A DNA stretch of 64,000 nt from Geoalkalibacter subterraneus (GCF_000827125.1 NZ_CP010311.1:3245001-3309000), one strand, 5' to 3'. Counted from the first letter of the stretch, positions 1-7,427 are shown. Made by a program: numbers and translations. The notes: generated by a model not told the origin, from the letters alone.

Positions 1-135
1 TATCGCATGAATACCTGATTCAACGGCCTCTTTCACTTTTCCCTGCAAAATCCGAAACCGGTACTTTGGGACCCAAACGATGTGATACTGGCAGTGCCAT
101 ATCGAGTGTGATAACTTACGAAATCGGCTGCTCAC
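1..135 (-). CDS. tnpA: IS200/IS605-family transposase TnpA, N-terminal part (cut by window edge)
   Basis: Forty-five codons are readable from a GTG at 135 with an AGGAG ribosome site just upstream. The peptide contains WHCQYHIVWVPKYRFRILQ, the first conserved strand region of IS200-type Y1 transposases; the HUH motif and catalytic Tyr would lie outside the window. These enzymes mobilise single-stranded DNA by recognising subterminal hairpins, and a hairpin is present just upstream at 242-260. Completeness cannot be judged. Confidence 0.8.
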   Translation of the reverse strand, partial: MSSRFRKLSHSIWHCQYHIVWVPKYRFRILQGKVKEAVESGIHAI

Positions 136-241
136 TGTTTTCTCCTTTCTTTTCGATGTTGCGGCACAACTCGAAAGAAAGAATAACAGTGAGCGGCTTT
201 CAGCCATACCCATTCGGGACCGGCGTAGCCAGTCCACATCA

Positions 242-260
242 CCACACCCACAGGGTGTGG
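242..260. repeat. Subterminal hairpin of the IS200-type element
   Basis: A perfect 8-bp inverted repeat CCACACCC/GGGTGTGG with a 3-nt loop lies about 105 bp upstream of the TnpA start. Position and form fit the left-end hairpin that IS200/IS605 transposases bind. The exact cleavage site was not determined. Confidence 0.6.
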
Positions 261-307
261 GTTTCTACTTCAAACTAAAAGTAACATTATTGGGCACGTT
301 GTAGAAT

Positions 308-424
308 TCCCTGAATAACACTGGCCAGACAGTGGACCGAAGATTTGGACAACTTGTTTAATGCCTTAAAGGGTGAGCCTCATTCACCCCGTGAAGTAAA
401 CGAGTAAACAACGTCCCCTGGGTC
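308..424. repeat. Dispersed repeat block D, copy 1, ending in R1 motif
   Basis: This block recurs at 15697-15807 and in part at 7530-7604. It contains the hairpin GGGTGA/TCACCC and ends with the motif GTAAACGAGTAAACAACGTC (R1), found seven times in the first 17 kb. Read on the minus strand, part of it encodes VIQGILQRAQ, resembling VIQGILRRAQ near 6585-6640. The block may therefore carry the tail of an unidentified gene. The space between the IS200 end and the next gene holds nothing else recognisable. Confidence 0.6.
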
Positions 425-442
425 TTCCCCGGCTTTGTGTTA

Positions 443-1831
443 TCATTCCTGTTGTTCCTTGACATGGTAACCACCAGTTTTCGGCGCACCCACAAATTCA
501 ATCAAACCCGCGTCGCGCAGTTCCTTGATCCAGCGTTCAAGCGTCCTCTGCGCCAGGTTCAAAGAAACGGCAATGTCATTGGCTTTGGCCCCCGGGTTAC
601 GCCTGATATATTCAAGCACATCTCTTACTCCGCCACTTACTCCGCCACTTACTCCGCCACTTACTCCGCCACTTACTCCGCCACTTACTCCGCCACTTAC
701 TCCCTCAACCTGCCGAAAGGTAACCAAAACGCCGCCGCCAACCTCCTCAACATTAAAATCCAACTCAGGATATTCCCGCAATTCCTTACGGATACGGATA
801 AATCCACTTCCGTATTTCTCAATATTATTGGTGAGGTAGAAGGCTTCGGCGATCAGTTTGTTCCGGGTGCGTGACTGGTAGGAGTCGGTTTGCAGATCTT
901 CAATGGTCAAGCCACCATAGAGCGTACCCGGACTGAAGAGGGTGATTCGATCGTCAAAAATTTTGATTTGGATATCGGAAGAATTACCGTAATCGCGATG
1001 CACTACGGCATTCAGAAGCGCTTCGCGCAGGGCCGGAAGCGGATAGGCGAAACGTTCCTTGCGCTGAAGGCCGCCATCGAAGGAGAACGCCACGCTGATG
1101 TGCGAAACGATGAATTTCATCGCCTGCTCGACCGCCTCGAACAGAGTATCGGTGATCTGGCGGTCGTCAATGATCATGCTCGGCGTCTTAAAGCGACCAA
1201 TGTGGATATGGTGACGCAAAGGATTTTCAGCGAACAGCAGGAGGGCACCCCAGGTCGGCCGATTGTTCACGATAAATTTGAGCTTTTCCAGCGCCAGAAA
1301 CGGAGAGCTATCCAGCATGAAGCGACCGGATTGATTGACCTTTTCGATAAAGGATTCAATCTTGCCAAGGGAAAGTTCATCCAGGCAAGCCTTAGGCGCT
1401 TCGTGGGCATCCCAGGATAGCTGCAACGACTGCATGTACAGGTCGGTAATTTCTGAAAGAGACAGTTGATGATTGGACGAGGCGATGCGTTTGAAATATT
1501 TTCCCCGGGTATTGACCGGCTTGACCGGATACTCACCCACGGTAATCATCACAATCGCTTTCCCCTCAAGGTCAATGGCCTCCAAATCTGGAATCACCAT
1601 AGGGCTGGTCGCCGATTTGATCTGGCCCAGCCAATGGTTGAGCGTTTCCTTGCCCAGGGTTACACCACGCACCGCACCGTTATCCGCAACCCCGACAAAA
1701 ACGCTCCCACCTCGTGAATTGGCGAAGGCAACGACCGTTTCGATGGTTTCGCGATCAAAGGACGCCTTGAATTCAAGGGCTGTAGATTCACCCTTTTTCA
1801 GCAAAGCAGCAATATCTTCAAGCTTTTTCAT
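443..1831 (-). CDS. AlbA_2/Schlafen-AAA_4 domain ATP-binding protein with winged-helix C-terminus
   Basis: Predicted 462-aa cytoplasmic protein of the COG2865 type. The N-terminal AlbA_2 domain shows ALEFKASF and VVAFANSRGGSVFVGV (about residues 15-50). The middle has the HATPase_c_4-like block LREALLNAVVHRDY and GSGFIRIR. The C-terminus (about 400-460) looks like a helix-turn-helix (NDIAVSLNLAQRTLERWIKE). Between them lies a linker of six VSGG units encoded by a 12-bp tandem repeat. Members are usually annotated as putative regulators or 'RecG-like' proteins; the substrate is unknown. The ATG at 1831 is preferred over an upstream TTG, though no strong ribosome site is visible. A relative lies at 3148-4512. 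Confidence 0.8.
   Translation of the reverse strand: MKKLEDIAALLKKGESTALEFKASFDRETIETVVAFANSRGGSVFVGVADNGAVRGVTLGKETLNHWLGQIKSATSPMVIPDLEAIDLEGKAIVMITVGEYPVKPVNTRGKYFKRIASSNHQLSLSEITDLYMQSLQLSWDAHEAPKACLDELSLGKIESFIEKVNQSGRFMLDSSPFLALEKLKFIVNNRPTWGALLLFAENPLRHHIHIGRFKTPSMIIDDRQITDTLFEAVEQAMKFIVSHISVAFSFDGGLQRKERFAYPLPALREALLNAVVHRDYGNSSDIQIKIFDDRITLFSPGTLYGGLTIEDLQTDSYQSRTRNKLIAEAFYLTNNIEKYGSGFIRIRKELREYPELDFNVEEVGGGVLVTFRQVEGVSGGVSGGVSGGVSGGVSGGVSGGVRDVLEYIRRNPGAKANDIAVSLNLAQRTLERWIKELRDAGLIEFVGAPKTGGYHVKEQQE
624..707. repeat. 12-bp tandem repeat, six perfect units plus one degenerate
   Basis: CTTACTCCGCCA is repeated head-to-tail from 624 to 695, followed by an imperfect unit to 707. The period is a multiple of three, so unit loss or gain would change the VSGG linker length without shifting the frame. 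Confidence 0.92.
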
Positions 1832-1978
1832 CGGGAAGCTCGCCAATCACCAGCCAAAAATCGTTACGAAAAACCAATTTCCATCCGCCCTTCAATCCAA
1901 AATCCAAAATGCCCCGTCCGCTTTCTCTTTTCGCCTTTGCGGCTTTGCGTGACAACGTTTTTCCTGGCTCAGCCCTCA

Positions 1979-2218
1979 TCACCGCACCACAATTTGCTGA
2001 AAGACCAGACTCAGGAAAAAAGCCCAACTCACGCTGGTCAGAGTGCCGACCAGAAAATATTCGGCGAACGCCGTGCTGCCTTTTTCGCCTTTCATTTCCG
2101 GATGCCTGACAATCGATTTTGCCGCAAGCAGGAAACCGATCAGCTCAAATCGTCCGACCATCACGGCAACAAACACAAGGGCACGTTCGAGGATGCCGAT
2201 ATAACGCCCAGCCCTGGG
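1979..2218 (-). pseudogene. DUF3307 membrane protein, C-terminal remnant
   Basis: About 79 codons are open downstream of an in-frame TAG at 2219-2221. The peptide has GRYIGILERALVFVAVMVG, then GFLLAAKSIVRHPEM and EYFLVGTLTS, followed by a hydrophobic tail. This matches the last two membrane segments of DUF3307 proteins, which often adjoin satD. The N-terminal half is absent. Together with the broken satD upstream it marks a decayed satD-DUF3307 operon. Confidence 0.6.
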
Positions 2219-2299
2219 CTATGCCCGGACGATCCGAATCGTCCAAAAATATGCCGCCCCTCCCCACAGTGTCACCACTCAAAGGGTGACCCGACAAAG

Positions 2300-2348
2300 G
2301 TCACCGTCTAAAGGTTGACATGGCGAGTGTCAACCTTTAGACGGTGAC
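2300..2348. repeat. Perfect 21-bp inverted repeat (REP-like pair)
   Basis: Arms 2300-2320 and 2328-2348 are perfectly complementary around a 7-nt loop. Each arm (GTCAACCTTTAGACGGTGAC and its complement) resembles the RAYT-linked REP GTGTCAATCTTTAAGTGGGT. It overlaps the satD stop codon at 2330-2332. It may act as a paired REP or as a 3' structure; there is no U-tract typical of a terminator. Confidence 0.8.
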
Positions 2349-2786
2349 AAAGCTTTGATTATAAAGTCCATTCCACGGGAAAACTCATCCCAGTATGCGG
2401 CGCGCAGCCGCTTTTCAACACCCTGTTTCGTAATCCTTAATTCTTTCCCAATCGTTTCATATGTTTGATGTTGCAGGCGATATCGAATCGTCTCGCACTG
2501 AAGCGCAGTCCAGCGGGTCTCAATCGCCCTTGCCCACCGTCAGTTCGCCGATGCCGATGGCGGAACGAAAGGAAGGGGCGGGGCTGAGGCCGGAGGTACA
2601 CAGCAGAGTACGCATCAGAACGACAAATGCATAAGCATCCTGTGGCCTTTGCAAAACGAACTGGAATTCGTCCCCTTGCACGACACTGAAGCTAAGAGGC
2701 GCATAAACCGCCTCGGGCAAAATCTCTCCAGCGGCCGCGGCAGCCTCTTTCAGCGCCTGATCCAGTCGTTGCCTTTGGTCACGCAC
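2330..2786 (-). pseudogene. satD: satD-like gene, internally deleted and frameshifted
   Basis: The first part (2786 down to a TGA at 2520) has LSFSVVQGDEFQFVL and RSAIGIGELTVGKGD, typical of SatD N-terminal domains but lacking about the first 15 residues. In a shifted frame the C-terminal helix-turn-helix follows directly: TRWTALQCETIRYRLQHQ then ETIGKELRITKQGVEKRLR, ending at 2330. The usual ~70-residue middle is missing, so a deletion plus frameshift joined the two pieces. The neighbouring DUF3307 remnant supports the assignment. Not expected to be functional. Confidence 0.6.
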
Positions 2787-2915
2787 TTAAGGCGCTAAGG
2801 CGCCAAGACAGGCTTTAGTTGAACGCAGATAAACCCTGACAACCCCGGATAAAAACGAAAAATTTGTCTTTAAACCCTTGAATTCATGCTTTTCCCTCAG
2901 CGTTCATCCCATTCA

Positions 2916-3026
2916 TCAGCATTCAGAAAAATGCTTTGTGTTTCGAATAACCAGGTCGATCACCCTAATCCGTTCAACGGGAGAAGGTTTTTCCATTTCC
3001 TGAGCCAAATCCAACTTGGTGGGCAT
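2916..3026 (-). pseudogene. Possible addiction-module antidote fragment
   Basis: A 36-codon frame from an ATG preceded by AGGGG reads MPTKLDLAQEMEKPSPVERI then RVIDLVIRNTKHFSEC. It resembles the N-terminus of putative addiction-module components with an N-terminal 'LSPVERxxVID' helix, but is too short to be sure. The rest of 2787-3147 contains a 'GGCGCTAAGGCGCCAAG' type repeat and AT-rich sequence without other recognisable genes. Confidence 0.3.
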
Positions 3027-3147
3027 CCCCTGCTATACCTATACACCTTAACCTGGCCCCTCACTTGGGCAACGGAGTTGGTAATATCAGTCTGCTTCAC
3101 AAAAATCCTTTAAATTCTATTGTTCGGGGAGTGGGAAACCCTACTTC

Positions 3148-4512
3148 CTACTCCCCATGAAAAAACATTCGTCCCTTTGCCGTTAGAATATATTTCTGGT
3201 CGGCTGCACGGGGCTTTTCAGGGTTCGTCATTGCCACCAGCCCGGCTTCCAGCGCGGGCCGCAAATATTCACTCCTGAAATGTTCCCGGTGCTGCAAATG
3301 CAATATATTCTGCAGCTCACGACGAGTTCTAGGCCGATCCAGGACTTTCAAGAGACGTATGACTTGCTCGGTAACTTGCTCGGTAACTTGCTCGGTAACT
3401 TGCTCGGTGACTTGCTCGGTGACTTGCTCGGCAGCATGGCGTAACTCAACCTTGAAAAACTCGCCCATCTCTTCAACAGCAACAGCAAGACCTGGATAAT
3501 CCGCCAAGGCCTCTCTGATTCTCACAAAACCCGTGCCGTAGCGTTCGATGTCGCCAATCAGGTAGAACATTTCCGCCAGCAATCGGTTGCGCAAAGACGA
3601 GACATAATCATTCCGCTGCAGATCCTCGACACGCAAACGGCCGTACAGCTTGCCGGGATTGGAAATTGTAATTCGATCATCAAAAACCTTGATGATGATA
3701 TCCGACGGGCTCTTGTAATCACGGTGCACCACCGCGTTTAAAACCAGTTCGCGCAGCGCCTCCAGCGGATACTGCCAGCGTTCAATCCGTTCGCGACTTC
3801 CATTAAAGGAATAAGAAAGGTTGATATGTTTCTTGATAAAGGTCAGCGCCTCATCGACAGCGACAAACAACGGCGACTTGATAACGATGTCGTCGATGAT
3901 GGTCGCCTCTGATTTGAAACGGCCGATACGAATCGTGAAGTCAGGGTCGCCAAAGAGAAGGTTGCCGGCAATGGTGACTTTGCCGTCGCGGATGAGTTTA
4001 AGCTTAGCCAGGTTTGTAAACAAATCATCCTGGAGTGTCACCCGTCCTCGGCTGTTGACCCGCTCAAAAAAACGATTCAGCAAGGAAGGATCAAGGTCTG
4101 TCAAGGTTGCATGAGTGAGGCAAGCGTCATAGGAAACAGACAGTGACTGCTGCTGCAGATCCACGATCTCTTCCAGAGCCATGACGTGGTTGCTGTTATG
4201 CACCCTTCTGTAATAGCGATTTTTGTAGGAAACAGGCTTTATCGGGTATTCGCCAACCTCAAAAACAAGTACGGGCTTGCCTCCGCGCTTCTCGATCAGT
4301 ACTTTGGGGATCAACTGCGGGTAAGTGGCATTCTTGATTTCGTTGACATAGCGTTGAACGGTTTCCGGACCGATATCCACTCCACAGGGCTTTTCATCAT
4401 CCTCCATCCCGACAATGACCACACCACCATCGGTATTGGCGAATGCCACCAGCGACACGACAACCACTTTTCCGAAGCGCCGTTTGTATTCCGTTGTGAG
4501 GGACTCGGGCAT
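3148..4512 (-). CDS. AlbA_2/Schlafen-AAA_4 domain ATP-binding protein, second copy type
   Basis: 454-aa protein with the same layout as 443-1831: N-terminal AlbA_2 block (TTEYKRR, VAFANTDGGVVIVGM), central LRELVLNAVVHRDY and GTGFVRIREAL block, a linker of about six VTEQ units, and a C-terminal winged-helix-like region (RRELQNILHLQHREHF). The two proteins are clearly related but diverged, so this is not a recent duplication. The N-terminus starts close to the first conserved block, suggesting slight shortening. The presumed role is regulatory; ligand and target are unknown. A 177-bp piece of a near-identical gene lies at 17276-17452. Confidence 0.8.
   Translation of the reverse strand: MPESLTTEYKRRFGKVVVVSLVAFANTDGGVVIVGMEDDEKPCGVDIGPETVQRYVNEIKNATYPQLIPKVLIEKRGGKPVLVFEVGEYPIKPVSYKNRYYRRVHNSNHVMALEEIVDLQQQSLSVSYDACLTHATLTDLDPSLLNRFFERVNSRGRVTLQDDLFTNLAKLKLIRDGKVTIAGNLLFGDPDFTIRIGRFKSEATIIDDIVIKSPLFVAVDEALTFIKKHINLSYSFNGSRERIERWQYPLEALRELVLNAVVHRDYKSPSDIIIKVFDDRITISNPGKLYGRLRVEDLQRNDYVSSLRNRLLAEMFYLIGDIERYGTGFVRIREALADYPGLAVAVEEMGEFFKVELRHAAEQVTEQVTEQVTEQVTEQVTEQVIRLLKVLDRPRTRRELQNILHLQHREHFRSEYLRPALEAGLVAMTNPEKPRAADQKYILTAKGRMFFHGE
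3361..3432. repeat. 12-bp tandem repeat, six units, in the AlbA_2 linker
   Basis: Six units of (G/A)ACTTGCTCGGT/C run from 3361 to 3432 and encode the VTEQ repeats. They sit at the same domain boundary as the unrelated 12-bp array at 624-707. Confidence 0.92.
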
Positions 4513-4569
4513 AAATCAACCAAAAGTTGGCGAGAAAACATTGGTTTGAGCATCCGTTAGCCGGGAAAA

Positions 4570-5874
4570 CCTATCGCGGACTCAAAATATAGGATGTCGC
4601 ACAATGAAGCAAGTCCTTACAGGCTTTTCCGACGGATCAGGAGGCGCCAAGATTCAGCGCATCATACTACGGCGTGCATGGGCAACAACAAGTGACCGAT
4701 GGTGGGGGGAGAGCACGACGAAACGTTCCCGCGTAGGACACCACGAACAAACAGCTATGCAACGCGGCCGAACACAGATCGGGCTTGCCCGACACCACGC
4801 AGATACCGGCACTGTCGCTGCTCGGCCAGCGCGGTCAGATGTTGCGCAGTCCCCACGGCACTACCGAAACCGCTCAGAAATTGATCGGCGGTTGCGAAAA
4901 AGGTGTCAAAATCAATGTTCAGGCGCGAGAGGATGGCAGGAGTGGTTTCGGGGATAAAACCGCGCTTGGCGGGATGGACGGCGCGTCCGAGCGCATCGAC
5001 TAACTCCAGGTAGTCAGGCAAAGTAAAGGGAATGGCGCCGTCAACCTGGACCGACGGAGAAAAATCCAGCAACGGGGCCGGCTCAAGCTGGCGCAGTTCG
5101 CTTTCGGGACGGACGTGCTCTTGTCTGCGGCGCAGATCGGCGGCGGCTTTACGGACCTGCGCCGCAGGCGGCGTTCTTTTTTCCGCGGGGGAGGCCTCTT
5201 CTTCTGCCGTTTTAGGAAAAAGATCGGCAATGCGCCGGCGCACGGAGGTATGAGCGCTTTCTTCGGGCGTTTGCGCAAGTCCTGCGCGCACAGGGTTGAG
5301 ATCGACATACGCCATGGCGGTCAGCAAGGCTTGATCGTCAAGCAGCGCTTGACTTTTGAAGCGCCCCTCCCAAAACCGACCAGTCACCCCGTCTTCAGCA
5401 TTGGCCATGCGGGCAATGGTCTCATTGAGCACCCGCATAAACCAGGACAGGTCGTGAAGACGCTTGCGATAGGTCTCGGCCAGCGCAGCGATGTTTGACA
5501 ACTCTGTAGCGCTGAGGGTGTCGCGCTCAGTGCCCAAATATTTCTGAACCAGCCCAGGCCCGGAAAATATTCGAGTCCACCGCGCTAGAACCTCCTCATC
5601 GCCCCACCCCGCTGCGCGCTCGGCATCGATGCGCACAACAATATGGTAGTGATTGCTCATAACGGCGTAGGCCGCCACATCGATGGCGAAAATCGAGGAG
5701 AGTTCGCAAATGCGGCTCTCGATCCAGCCGCGGCGATGTTCAAAGTTCTTTCCAGAGGAATAATCTTCCCCACACAGGTACGCACGGCGCACACAACGCG
5801 AGACAACGTGGTACCACGGCGTGTCGGAGAGGCTCACAAGGTTTGATCGGGGCATTGTCATGAAAAGAACCCTA
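4570..5874. repeat. RAYT unit, copy 1
   Basis: This ~1.3-kb block, starting at CCTATCGCGGACTC and containing a complete transposase gene, is repeated at 7945-8002 joined to 14319-15572. Copy 1 is uninterrupted and gives the ancestral sequence of the insertion point (TTACAGGCTTTTCCGACGG) that is split in copy 2. Confidence 0.85.
4755..5861 (-). CDS. REP-associated tyrosine transposase (RAYT), copy 1
   Basis: Predicted 368-aa Y1-type (PF01797) single-strand endonuclease. The HUH motif is in VMSNHYHIVVRID; FWEGRFKSQALLDDQALL and YVDLNPVRAGL (probable catalytic Tyr) follow; the C-terminal ~130 residues are a charged extension. Members act on REP hairpins in trans and are usually domesticated single genes, though here two copies exist. 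The ATG at 5861 is preferred to a TTG at 5897, which lies in the REP leader. REP motifs lie immediately upstream (5887-5945) and elsewhere in the first 17 kb. The encoded protein matches copy 2 at 14453 apart from the leader. Confidence 0.88.
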   Translation of the reverse strand: MTMPRSNLVSLSDTPWYHVVSRCVRRAYLCGEDYSSGKNFEHRRGWIESRICELSSIFAIDVAAYAVMSNHYHIVVRIDAERAAGWGDEEVLARWTRIFSGPGLVQKYLGTERDTLSATELSNIAALAETYRKRLHDLSWFMRVLNETIARMANAEDGVTGRFWEGRFKSQALLDDQALLTAMAYVDLNPVRAGLAQTPEESAHTSVRRRIADLFPKTAEEEASPAEKRTPPAAQVRKAAADLRRRQEHVRPESELRQLEPAPLLDFSPSVQVDGAIPFTLPDYLELVDALGRAVHPAKRGFIPETTPAILSRLNIDFDTFFATADQFLSGFGSAVGTAQHLTALAEQRQCRYLRGVGQARSVFGRVA

Positions 5875-5886
5875 CTTGAGTTTAGG

Positions 5887-5945
5887 GGGAGTGTCAATCT
5901 TTAAGTGGGTGTCCTATAGATCTATAGGTGTCCTATAGATCTATA
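5887..5945. repeat. REP motif plus duplicated 19-bp unit
   Basis: GTGTCAATCTTTAAGTGGGT is followed by two tandem 19-bp units, GGTGTCCTATAGATCTATA (5908-5926 and 5927-5945), each with the palindrome TATAGATCTATA. It lies directly upstream of the RAYT gene and forms the breakpoint that truncates the neighbouring toxin gene. Confidence 0.8.
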
Positions 5946-5984
5946 AACAACCGAAAACACACCCCTACCCCCAAACCTCGTCAT
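5922..5984 (-). pseudogene. RelE/ParE-type toxin, truncated to 14 codons by REP sequence
   Basis: The frame begins MTRFGGRGVFSVVY, identical to the first 14 residues of the intact toxin at 16161-16457, then runs into REP sequence (RSIGHL) and stops. The remaining ~84 codons are gone, leaving the upstream antitoxin without a partner. Homology to the intact copy ends at 5944, exactly at the REP boundary. Confidence 0.8.
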
Positions 5985-6192
5985 GGCTCAGTGCTTCGCT
6001 GGGGTCGAAATCTTTTTCCCGCTCCGCAGCGAACTCTGCCAGCGCCCTGTCCTCACGCAGCTCGAGCGCTTCTTTCACCAGGTCGCGCATCAACATGGAC
6101 ATGGATACCCCTTCGTTTTCAGCCAGGTCATGAAGAGCGTTATAAACAGGTTTTTCCAAAACGACGTTGACTCTCGGATTTTTCGCGGGCAT
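5965..6192 (-). CDS. RHH-type antitoxin, orphan copy
   Basis: 75-aa protein (MPAKNPRVNVVLEKPVYNAL) with a short N-terminal beta strand and two helices typical of ribbon-helix-helix DNA-binding antitoxins, and an acidic C-terminal tail (EREKDFDPSEALSHDEVWG) that would wrap a RelE/ParE toxin. The ATG at 6192 has GGAGGT at proper spacing. The antitoxin of the pair at 16438-16665 lies in a duplicate of this block, and a diverged paralogue is at 56089. Its toxin is truncated at 5922-5984, so it can only act as repressor or as an antidote for the paralogous toxins. Confidence 0.8.
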   Translation of the reverse strand: MPAKNPRVNVVLEKPVYNALHDLAENEGVSMSMLMRDLVKEALELREDRALAEFAAEREKDFDPSEALSHDEVWG

Positions 6193-6474
6193 GTCGCACC
6201 TCCTTTTCACAAGTGTGTCACTAGTGCGGCATGAGGTCAATTGAAGATTGAAGGGGTGATCTCATCAGCCATTGCGAGTCCTTACTAGGCTGAAGGCTGA
6301 GGGCTGAAGGGAACCCCAGGTTCAAAATGTCTGCCCCCCATGGCGGCCACCAAACCCAAAGACGACACATGAAAATGCGAGTCGCACCTTTGACCTTCGC
6401 GCCCCTCGTCCCGAGTTTCGCGCCTCTCTGTCATCCCCCCGGAAAGTAAACGAGTAAACAACGTCCCCTGGGTC
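6143..6474. repeat. Repeat block B, copy 1 (antitoxin 5' end, leader and R1)
   Basis: The 332-bp segment recurs at 7611-7942 and, as part of a 531-bp match to 5944-6474, at 16417-16947. It covers the antitoxin start, its operator, a GC-rich stretch (CGCCCCTCGTCCCGAG) and an R1 motif at 6444-6474. The gene-free stretch 6193-6654 consists of this block, a partial REP at 6481-6505, and a short minus-strand frame ending in QSLDETLLTL that I cannot identify. Confidence 0.85.
6211..6226. promoter_or_regulatory. Putative antitoxin operator (CACTAGTG)
   Basis: The palindrome CACTAGTG (6219-6226) next to a CACTTGTG-like half (minus strand) lies 19-34 bp upstream of the antitoxin start. The same palindrome is kept upstream of the diverged paralogous module at 56032-56039, which supports an operator role for autorepression. 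Confidence 0.45.
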
Positions 6475-6654
6475 GGCCTTTAAGAATCTTTAAGTGGGTG
6501 TCCTATAGTGTCAAAAGAGTCTCATCCAGAGATTGACTGGCGCGGCCCTGCAAATGCGTTGAAAATGATTCCACAACATCCCAAAGGTAATATCGCTGGG
6601 CACGCCGGAGAATTCCTTGAATAACAATGGCCAGGCTGAGGGCCTCCTCGCAGT

Positions 6655-6948
6655 TTAATAACCCGCTTCTTTCTGATGCCTGAATGCCAGCACATAAACA
6701 ACATCTGCGAGGTTATCGTAACGATAGAGCGCAACATACCCGGAATCACCAAATTCGATGAGCAACTCGCGTAAATCGAGGTCATCACCGAGCGGGCGGC
6801 CGATTTCAGGCTGTGAGATCAGCAGATCAAAGCGCTCGCGTATGGCAAGGGCGGCATGCGTCACAGCTTCGGGTGATTTGTTCATCAAGAAGCGCCGACA
6901 CCGCTTTAATCCTCGGGCAGCACCCTCTGTGATAACTACTCGTGGCAA
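6655..6948 (-). CDS. parE: ParE-type toxin
   Basis: 97-aa RelE/ParE-superfamily protein: MPRVVITEGAARGLKRCRRF, then LLISQPEIGRPLGDDLDLRELLIEFGDSGYVALYRY and the C-terminal VVYVLAFRHQKEAGY, the classic 'FRHQKE' ending of ParE. ParE toxins inhibit gyrase or cleave mRNA depending on subfamily; which applies here is unknown. It overlaps the antitoxin gene by 13 bp, as expected for a two-gene operon. Confidence 0.85.
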   Translation of the reverse strand: MPRVVITEGAARGLKRCRRFLMNKSPEAVTHAALAIRERFDLLISQPEIGRPLGDDLDLRELLIEFGDSGYVALYRYDNLADVVYVLAFRHQKEAGY

Positions 6949-7208
6949 TCAGGCAGCTCCGTTTCGTCTTCCGATCCCCAACGGCCCAACCAATCGCGCA
7001 CCTCATCGCCGGTCAGGTGGCGACCGGTTTCCTGATAAGCACTCCAGGACGCATAAGCCTCCTGCTTAAAGCTCTCGCGCGCCTCTTCCCGCGCCACATA
7101 CTGCTCGATGGCCTCACGCATAATCCAGTGAGATGATCGGCGACGGCGCTGCGCAAGGGAACGTATCCGCGCCCTGAGGTCATCATCAATCTTTATAGAG
7201 GTCGCCAT
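6936..7208 (-). CDS. CopG/RHH antitoxin of ParE pair
   Basis: 90-aa protein beginning MATSIKIDDDLRARIRSLAQ, followed by SSHWIMREAIEQYVAREE, the beta-helix-helix form of CopG-type antitoxins; the C-terminal part would bind ParE. The ATG at 7208 with GGGAGAG upstream is chosen over a start 18 bp earlier. A palindrome 26 bp upstream is a likely autorepression operator. The first 18 codons are duplicated at 15884-15938. Confidence 0.85.
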   Translation of the reverse strand: MATSIKIDDDLRARIRSLAQRRRRSSHWIMREAIEQYVAREEARESFKQEAYASWSAYQETGRHLTGDEVRDWLGRWGSEDETELPDCHE

Positions 7209-7233
7209 GATTCTCTCCCTTATCAAGAAGTAA

Positions 7234-7250
7234 TACCTTTTGATAAGGTA
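7234..7250. promoter_or_regulatory. Putative operator of the CopG/ParE module
   Basis: TACCTT and AAGGTA form an inverted repeat with a 5-bp spacer (TACCTTTTGATAAGGTA) 26 bp upstream of the antitoxin start. Position and symmetry suit binding by the encoded RHH dimer. A duplicate lies at 15964-15980. Confidence 0.5.
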
Positions 7251-7311
7251 ACATTATCCTCGACTTGAGTCGATCGCTATTCTCAAATTGAAGCTCGCCC
7301 CCACATAGCTT

Positions 7312-7398
7312 TCAACTCTTCCCCTCCACCACCCTCCTCAACCCCTCATCCACACTCACCGGCCACCCCAGAACCTCGCGCGCCTTGGAAATATCCAC
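7312..7398 (-). pseudogene. NAD-dependent sugar epimerase/dehydratase, C-terminal remnant
   Basis: Twenty-eight codons read VDISKAREVLGWPVSVDEGL then RRVVEGKS and a stop. This matches the conserved C-terminal helix of extended SDR sugar epimerases (DxSKAxxxLGWxPxxxxxEGL). It is cut at its 5' side by an R1-like repeat. An identical remnant is at 16042-16128. It hints that a polysaccharide gene once flanked this site. Confidence 0.6.
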
Positions 7399-7427
7399 CG
7401 AGCAAACAACGTCCCTTGGATCTTCCA

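Larger units (their letters stand above)
7154..7425. repeat. Repeat block C, copy 1
   Basis: This 272-bp segment (antitoxin 5' end, operator, epimerase remnant and an R1-like tail) is repeated at 15884-16155 without visible differences at the points checked. Confidence 0.85.

Noticed and set aside
624-707. Possible CRISPR-like array
   Set aside because: Units are 12 bp with no spacers, in coding phase, so it is a coding tandem repeat.
437-874. Plus-strand frame with repeated SATY units
   Set aside because: It is the antisense reading of the 12-bp repeat inside the AlbA_2 gene; no ribosome site or domain.
6503-6640. Minus-strand frame containing VIQGILRRAQRYYLW and ending QSLDETLLTL
   Set aside because: Possibly the tail of a lost gene, similar to a piece in block D, but I cannot place it in a family.
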